Part shown: positions 61,056-64,000 of the stretch, piece after piece
Position numbering within the stretch: position 1 is the stretch's first letter
How the letters are laid out: each line of letters begins with the position of its first letter
Assembly (NCBI RefSeq): GCF_001562275.1
Contig: NZ_CP014304.1
Coordinates: 2,418,001 to 2,482,000 of the forward strand
DNA length: 64,000 bases
Direction of reading: 5' to 3'
DNA from: Hymenobacter sp. PAMC 26628
Lineage (GTDB): Bacteria > Bacteroidota > Bacteroidia > Cytophagales > Hymenobacteraceae
The notes under the pieces: model-generated
Told to the model about the DNA's origin: nothing
Databases searched by the model: none
What the model saw: only the letters and a program-made list of their open reading frames with translations
Position numbers and translations under genes: made by a program

Positions 61056-61949
61056 TCAGGCGGCCAGCGCCCGCAGCAGCCACAGCAGCTTCAGCGCATC
61101 GAGGGCCGCCAGGGTGGGCCGGGGCCCCAGCAGGTGGCGGCGCAGGGCCGGGGCCGCCGCGCTCAGGGCTACCCGGGCCGCCGGTGCTAGGCCAGCGCGG
61201 CGCAGCCGCTGGGCCACTTGCACCAGCTGGGCGCCGGATTCCACGCGGTGTTCGCGCAGCAACTGGGCCAGGTTGCGCACCGCCTGCTCCGATTTTTCAA
61301 GGAACGCCGCGGCTGTTTCCAGCCCCGCGTGGTGCACGGGGTTGTCGAGGTGCTGCACGGGCACGGCGGCGGCGGCCAGCTGCCATCCCAGCTGGGTATC
61401 CTCGTGGCCGTAGCCGCGCAGGCTTTCATCCAACGGAAACCGAAGTAGCAATTCTTTACTAATCAAAAGATTGTTTATCAGCAACTGACCATACGGCGCG
61501 GCTTGACGCGCCGCCACCGGGCGCACCTCGCGCTGCTGCCCGTACAGCCAGCGCAGGCGCAGCGCCGGGTCGGCCGGGGGCCCCGGGGCGTAGCACACGC
61601 CGCCGGCCAGCACCGGGGCGGCGCCCAAGGCAGCGGCGTAACGGGCCAGGAACTGGCCGTCGGGCAGCTGGCCGGTGTTATCGAGCAGCAGCAGCCACGC
61701 GTGTTGGGCCCCGGCGGCAAGGAGGTTGCGCACAGCGGCGCGGCCCACGTTGCGCGGCAGCTCCTGGTAGCGCACGCCGGGCAGGGCCCCCAGGGGCCGG
61801 TTCTGGCAGCGACAATTCCCTTCCGAGCCATCATCCAATAAATAAATTTCGACGGGCCCCGGCCACTGCGGCGCCTGCGCCAGCAGCGCATTCGTTAGTT
61901 CCGCCACTGGTCGGTTGTACACCGGAATGAGTACCGACAGGCCGGGCAT
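61056..61949 (-). CDS. GT2-type glycosyltransferase
   Basis: A 297-residue GT-A protein starting MPGLSVLIPVYNRPVAEL. The nucleotide-binding part has IYLLDDGSEG, then PRNVGRAAVRNLLAAGAQ, and the usual DxD region reads LLLLDNTGQL, which lacks the second acid. The later GYGHEDTQLGWQL carries the acceptor-side ED motif. The GT2 fold is clear, but the altered DxD leaves activity uncertain. It follows the FtsE-like gene with a 12-base gap and may share its transcript. Confidence 0.82.
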   Translation of the reverse strand: MPGLSVLIPVYNRPVAELTNALLAQAPQWPGPVEIYLLDDGSEGNCRCQNRPLGALPGVRYQELPRNVGRAAVRNLLAAGAQHAWLLLLDNTGQLPDGQFLARYAAALGAAPVLAGGVCYAPGPPADPALRLRWLYGQQREVRPVAARQAAPYGQLLINNLLISKELLLRFPLDESLRGYGHEDTQLGWQLAAAAVPVQHLDNPVHHAGLETAAAFLEKSEQAVRNLAQLLREHRVESGAQLVQVAQRLRRAGLAPAARVALSAAAPALRRHLLGPRPTLAALDALKLLWLLRALAA

Positions 61950-61961
61950 GGCGGGCGCTAA

Positions 61962-62639
61962 TTAATTGCGGGCCGAGTCCAGCAGGGCCCCATCCTGGCA
62001 CGTGAGCACGCGGTGCGGGTATTTCTCAATCACCTGGAAATTGTGCGTGGCCATGAGAATGGCGGTGCCGGCGTAATTAATTTCCGTGAATAATTGCATG
62101 ATGCTGTCGGCCACTTCCGGGTCGAGGTTGCCGGTGGGCTCGTCGGCCAGCAGCAGCATGGGCTCGTTCAGCAGGGCCCGGGCGATGACTACGCGCTGCT
62201 GCTCGCCGCCCGAAAGACGGTGCGGCATCCGATTGGCGGCACTGCTCAGGCCCACGCGGCCCAGCACATCGGCGATGCGCTGCTGCTTGCGGGCCTTGCC
62301 GCGCCAGCCGGTGGCGTTGAGCACGAACAGCAGGTTTTCGGCCACCGTGCGGTCGGGCAGCAGCTGAAAATCCTGAAATACGATGCCCAAGCGGCGGCGC
62401 AAGTACGGCACCTTGCCCACCGGCAGCCGCGGCAGCGCAAAGCCCGCCACGGTGCCGGTGCCCACCAGCAGCGGCAGGTCGGCGTACAGGGTTTTGAGCA
62501 GCGACGACTTGCCCGAGCCGGTGCGGCCCACCAGGTACGCGAAGTCGCTCTTTTCCAACGTAAACGACACGCCTTGCAACACCGCCTGCGTTTCCTGCAT
62601 CACGGTGGCGTCGCGCAGCTCAACGATTAATTCGGACAT
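61962..62639 (-). CDS. ABC transporter ATP-binding protein (FtsE-like)
   Basis: A 225-residue ATPase: Walker A in [11 protein letters not shown] near residue 40, Q-loop [11 protein letters not shown], signature [11 protein letters not shown], Walker [13 protein letters not shown] and H-loop ATHNF. The overall sequence resembles FtsE, which with FtsX links cell division to peptidoglycan hydrolysis, although no ftsX gene is next to it. The start at 62639 is the first ATG. The adjacent gene upstream is nine bases away. Confidence 0.87.
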   Translation of the reverse strand: MSELIVELRDATVMQETQAVLQGVSFTLEKSDFAYLVGRTGSGKSSLLKTLYADLPLLVGTGTVAGFALPRLPVGKVPYLRRRLGIVFQDFQLLPDRTVAENLLFVLNATGWRGKARKQQRIADVLGRVGLSSAANRMPHRLSGGEQQRVVIARALLNEPMLLLADEPTGNLDPEVADSIMQLFTEINYAGTAILMATHNFQVIEKYPHRVLTCQDGALLDSARN

Positions 62640-62648
62640 CGCGCAGCG

Positions 62649-62852
62649 TTAAATCGTGAGCGGGCGAAGCTTGCCAAACTCCAGCTCCGAAATGACGGCG
62701 GCCAGCGCCGTTTCCTTGCCTTCGAGGCCGTAGCGGTGCAAGTCCTTCAGCGGCCGGTCGGCCCGGAAATAGGCAATGAGCACAAACTGCTCGTCGCGGA
62801 GCTGGATATAATCCGGAATTTTAGCTTTGCCCTTGACTTTGATGATGTACAT
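62649..62852 (-). CDS. small conserved-looking hypothetical protein
   Basis: A 67-residue protein starting MYIIKVKGKAKIPDYIQLRD and ending ELEFGKLRPLTI. Small, charged and beta-rich in appearance; the upstream frame to 62939 overlaps AT-rich leader DNA. It stands first in a likely operon with the FtsE-like ATPase. No family is recognised. Confidence 0.65.
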   Translation of the reverse strand: MYIIKVKGKAKIPDYIQLRDEQFVLIAYFRADRPLKDLHRYGLEGKETALAAVISELEFGKLRPLTI

Positions 62853-62970
62853 ATTAATTAATGTGAAAATGTGCGGGATGCGGAGATGTAAAAAATGGTG
62901 AGAATTATTAATTCGAGCTTGAATCGAACGCATTTTCACTTTTCCACATCCGCCACATTTTCACATTTAA

Positions 62971-63627
62971 TTATGCATTCACCTTGGCGTGGTCGGCCAG
63001 GAAGGTGGCCAGGCCTTTTTCGGTGAGGGGGTGGTTGAGCAGGCCCAGGATGACGCTGAGCGGGCAGGTAACCACATCGGCCCCAATTTCGGCGCACTGG
63101 ATGAGGTGCGGCACGTGGCGCACGGAGGCGGCCAGCACCTGGGTTTCGTAGCCGTAGTTGCCGTAAATCTGCACAATCTGCTCGATGAGCTGGAGGCCGT
63201 CGGCCCCAATGTCGTCGAGGCGGCCCACGAAGGGCGACACGTAGGTAGCGCCGGCCTTGGCGGCCAACAGGGCCTGCCCGGCCGAGAATACCAGGGTGCA
63301 GTTGGTTTTGATGCCCTTATCAGAGAAGTAGCGGATGGCTTTCACGCCGTCGCGGATCATGGGAACCTTCACCACGATGTTGGGGTGCAGGTCGGCCAGC
63401 ACCTCGCCCTCGCGGATGATGCCGTTGTAGTCGGTGGCAATCACTTCGGCCGACACGTCGCCGTCCACCAGCTCGCAGATGTGGCGGTAGTGTCCCAGCA
63501 CGCTGTCGACGCCGCGCACACCTTCTTTGGCCATGAGCGAGGGGTTGGTGGTCACGCCGTCGAGCACGCCCAGCTCTACGGCTTCGCGGATTTCGGCAAT
63601 GTTGGCGGTGTCAAGGAAGAACTTCAT
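62971..63627 (-). CDS. transaldolase / fructose-6-phosphate aldolase-like
   Basis: A 218-residue TalC/FSA-type aldolase: [20 protein letters not shown] at the start, [14 protein letters not shown], the Schiff-base Lys in [12 protein letters not shown] near residue 85, and [13 protein letters not shown]. The length fits the small transaldolase subfamily. It should transfer dihydroxyacetone units in the pentose phosphate pathway or cleave fructose 6-phosphate. A TAGCTTTG box is at 63658-63665. Start at ATG 63627; longer in-frame starts cross the promoter and SRP RNA gene. Confidence 0.93.
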   Translation of the reverse strand: MKFFLDTANIAEIREAVELGVLDGVTTNPSLMAKEGVRGVDSVLGHYRHICELVDGDVSAEVIATDYNGIIREGEVLADLHPNIVVKVPMIRDGVKAIRYFSDKGIKTNCTLVFSAGQALLAAKAGATYVSPFVGRLDDIGADGLQLIEQIVQIYGNYGYETQVLAASVRHVPHLIQCAEIGADVVTCPLSVILGLLNHPLTEKGLATFLADHAKVNA

Positions 63628-63657
63628 GCGGCGAACTAAGTAAAAAAGAATCGGCCC

Positions 63658-63665
63658 CAAAGCTA
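63658..63665 (-). promoter_or_regulatory. -7 box for the transaldolase-like gene
   Basis: The minus strand reads TAGCTTTG, a full match, 31 bases before the ATG at 63627. Confidence 0.55.
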
Positions 63666-63729
63666 CTCGCTGCTTCGCCAGAAAGCGAAACGGAGCAGCG
63701 CCGGGGCCGACGGGAAAGGACAAAAAAAA

Positions 63730-63818
63730 GCAAGCCAAAATCGCACCGCATCGACCGCCTACCCTTGCTACCTTCCGGTCCTGGGGGAGTTCAGCAGGAG
63801 CTGGTCGTTCTGACTTGC
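63730..63818 (-). ncRNA. ffs: bacterial small SRP RNA (4.5S-like)
   Basis: On the minus strand the apical part contains GGACCGGAAGGTAGCAAGGG, the universally conserved SRP RNA tetraloop and asymmetric loop region bound by Ffh. The ends pair as GCAAGTCA with TGGCTTGC, closing an about 89-nt hairpin. A TACCTTTG box (63824-63831) lies directly upstream and a run of eight T on the minus strand (63722-63729) ends it. The RNA forms the SRP with Ffh, encoded at 35815-37179. Confidence 0.9.
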
Positions 63819-63823
63819 CGCTG

Positions 63824-63831
63824 CAAAGGTA
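63824..63831 (-). promoter_or_regulatory. -7 box for the SRP RNA gene
   Basis: The minus strand reads TACCTTTG, six bases upstream of the RNA 5' end, with a TTG element 21 bases further upstream (63853-63855). This matches the TTG-N19-21-TAnnTTTG promoter layout. Confidence 0.65.
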
Positions 63832-63893
63832 AGCAAAAAAATGGCGCCTGCGCAAGATTCTTTTGGGCATTGGGCCTGCGGGGGCCCCGGCCC

Positions 63894-63901
63894 TACCTTT
63901 G
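63894..63901 (+). promoter_or_regulatory. -7 box for guaA
   Basis: TACCTTTG lies four bases before the guaA ATG, with TTG at 63870-63872 as a -33 element, 21 bases upstream. The mRNA would be leaderless or nearly so. Confidence 0.6.
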
Positions 63902-63905
63902 CGGC

Positions 63906-64000
63906 ATGGAACGTATCGTCATTTTGGATTTTGGCTCGCAGTACACCCAGCTCATTGCCCGGCGCATCCGCGAGCTGCACGTCTTCTGCGAAATTCACCC
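63906..64000 (+). CDS. guaA: GMP synthase, N-terminal fragment (cut by window end)
   Basis: The first 31 codons encode [20 protein letters not shown] and end EIHP at the window edge. The start and [15 protein letters not shown] match the glutamine amidotransferase domain of GMP synthase, which converts XMP to GMP using glutamine. The rest of the gene lies outside the window, so only the family can be judged. Confidence 0.9.
   Translation, partial: MERIVILDFGSQYTQLIARRIRELHVFCEIH

Overview
The window looks like part of a chromosome from a high-GC member of the Bacteroidota, most likely Hymenobacter or a close relative (Hymenobacteraceae). This rests on GC-rich coding DNA, repeated TAnnTTTG-type Bacteroidota -7 promoter boxes placed very close to start codons, type IX secretion sorting domains of both type A and type B, and ordinary Bacteroidota versions of ffh, ribBA, surE, pdhB and the small SRP RNA. 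The genus is an inference; no rRNA is present to confirm it.

Layout. 0-0.8 kb: remnant of an IS982-type transposase and an AT-rich lipoprotein gene that looks acquired. 0.8-11.3 kb: housekeeping and processing genes (M28 and M14 metallopeptidases, histidine phosphatase, two-component system, surE, 2H phosphoesterase, ribBA) with several unusual repeats between them. 11.4-16.3 kb: three GT4-type glycosyltransferases and a nucleotide-sugar short-chain dehydrogenase, a piece of a surface-glycan locus. 16.3-19.6 kb: K+ channel, PspC-like protein, TPR lipoprotein. 19.8-23 kb: a sugar-oxidation operon (DUF1080, GMC oxidoreductase, gluconate-dehydrogenase-type subunit 3). 23.2-25.1 kb: IS5-like transposase remnant and pdhB. 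25.1-30.5 kb: AT-rich gap and a 1500-residue secreted beta-helix/PA14 protein with nearly identical repeats. 30.6-35.6 kb: small conserved genes. 35.8 kb: ffh.

37.3-55.7 kb is the centrepiece, a surface-glycan locus. It encodes every step to CMP-pseudaminic acid (pseB, pseC, a pseG-pseH fusion, pseI and an SpsF-type cytidylyltransferase in the pseF position), plus an FkbH-like glyceryl-transfer enzyme, a TylF-type O-methyltransferase, a Pse-associated methylase, a putative glycosyltransferase, a large unknown protein, a secreted LamG protein with a type B T9SS sorting domain, a deacetylase-like protein and a Wzx-type flippase. The simplest reading is synthesis, decoration, export and attachment of a pseudaminic-acid-containing glycan to secreted proteins.

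55.7-64 kb: a 21-bp tandem array, an unknown gene, an AT-rich ankyrin gene, a broken nucleotidyltransferase, an intact DUF433/DUF5615 toxin-antitoxin pair, a second nucleotide-sugar set (Gfo/Idh oxidoreductase, DegT aminotransferase, GT2), an FtsE-like ATPase, a transaldolase-like gene, the SRP RNA gene, and the start of guaA diverging from it.

The most unusual DNA features are two degenerate arrays of 21-bp (heptad-encoding) repeats at 8978-9145 and 55738-55905, a 152-bp inverted-repeat element at 8210-8361, a 146-bp inverted-repeat element between a response regulator and its kinase, and a perfect 34-bp-stem hairpin after the PA14 gene.
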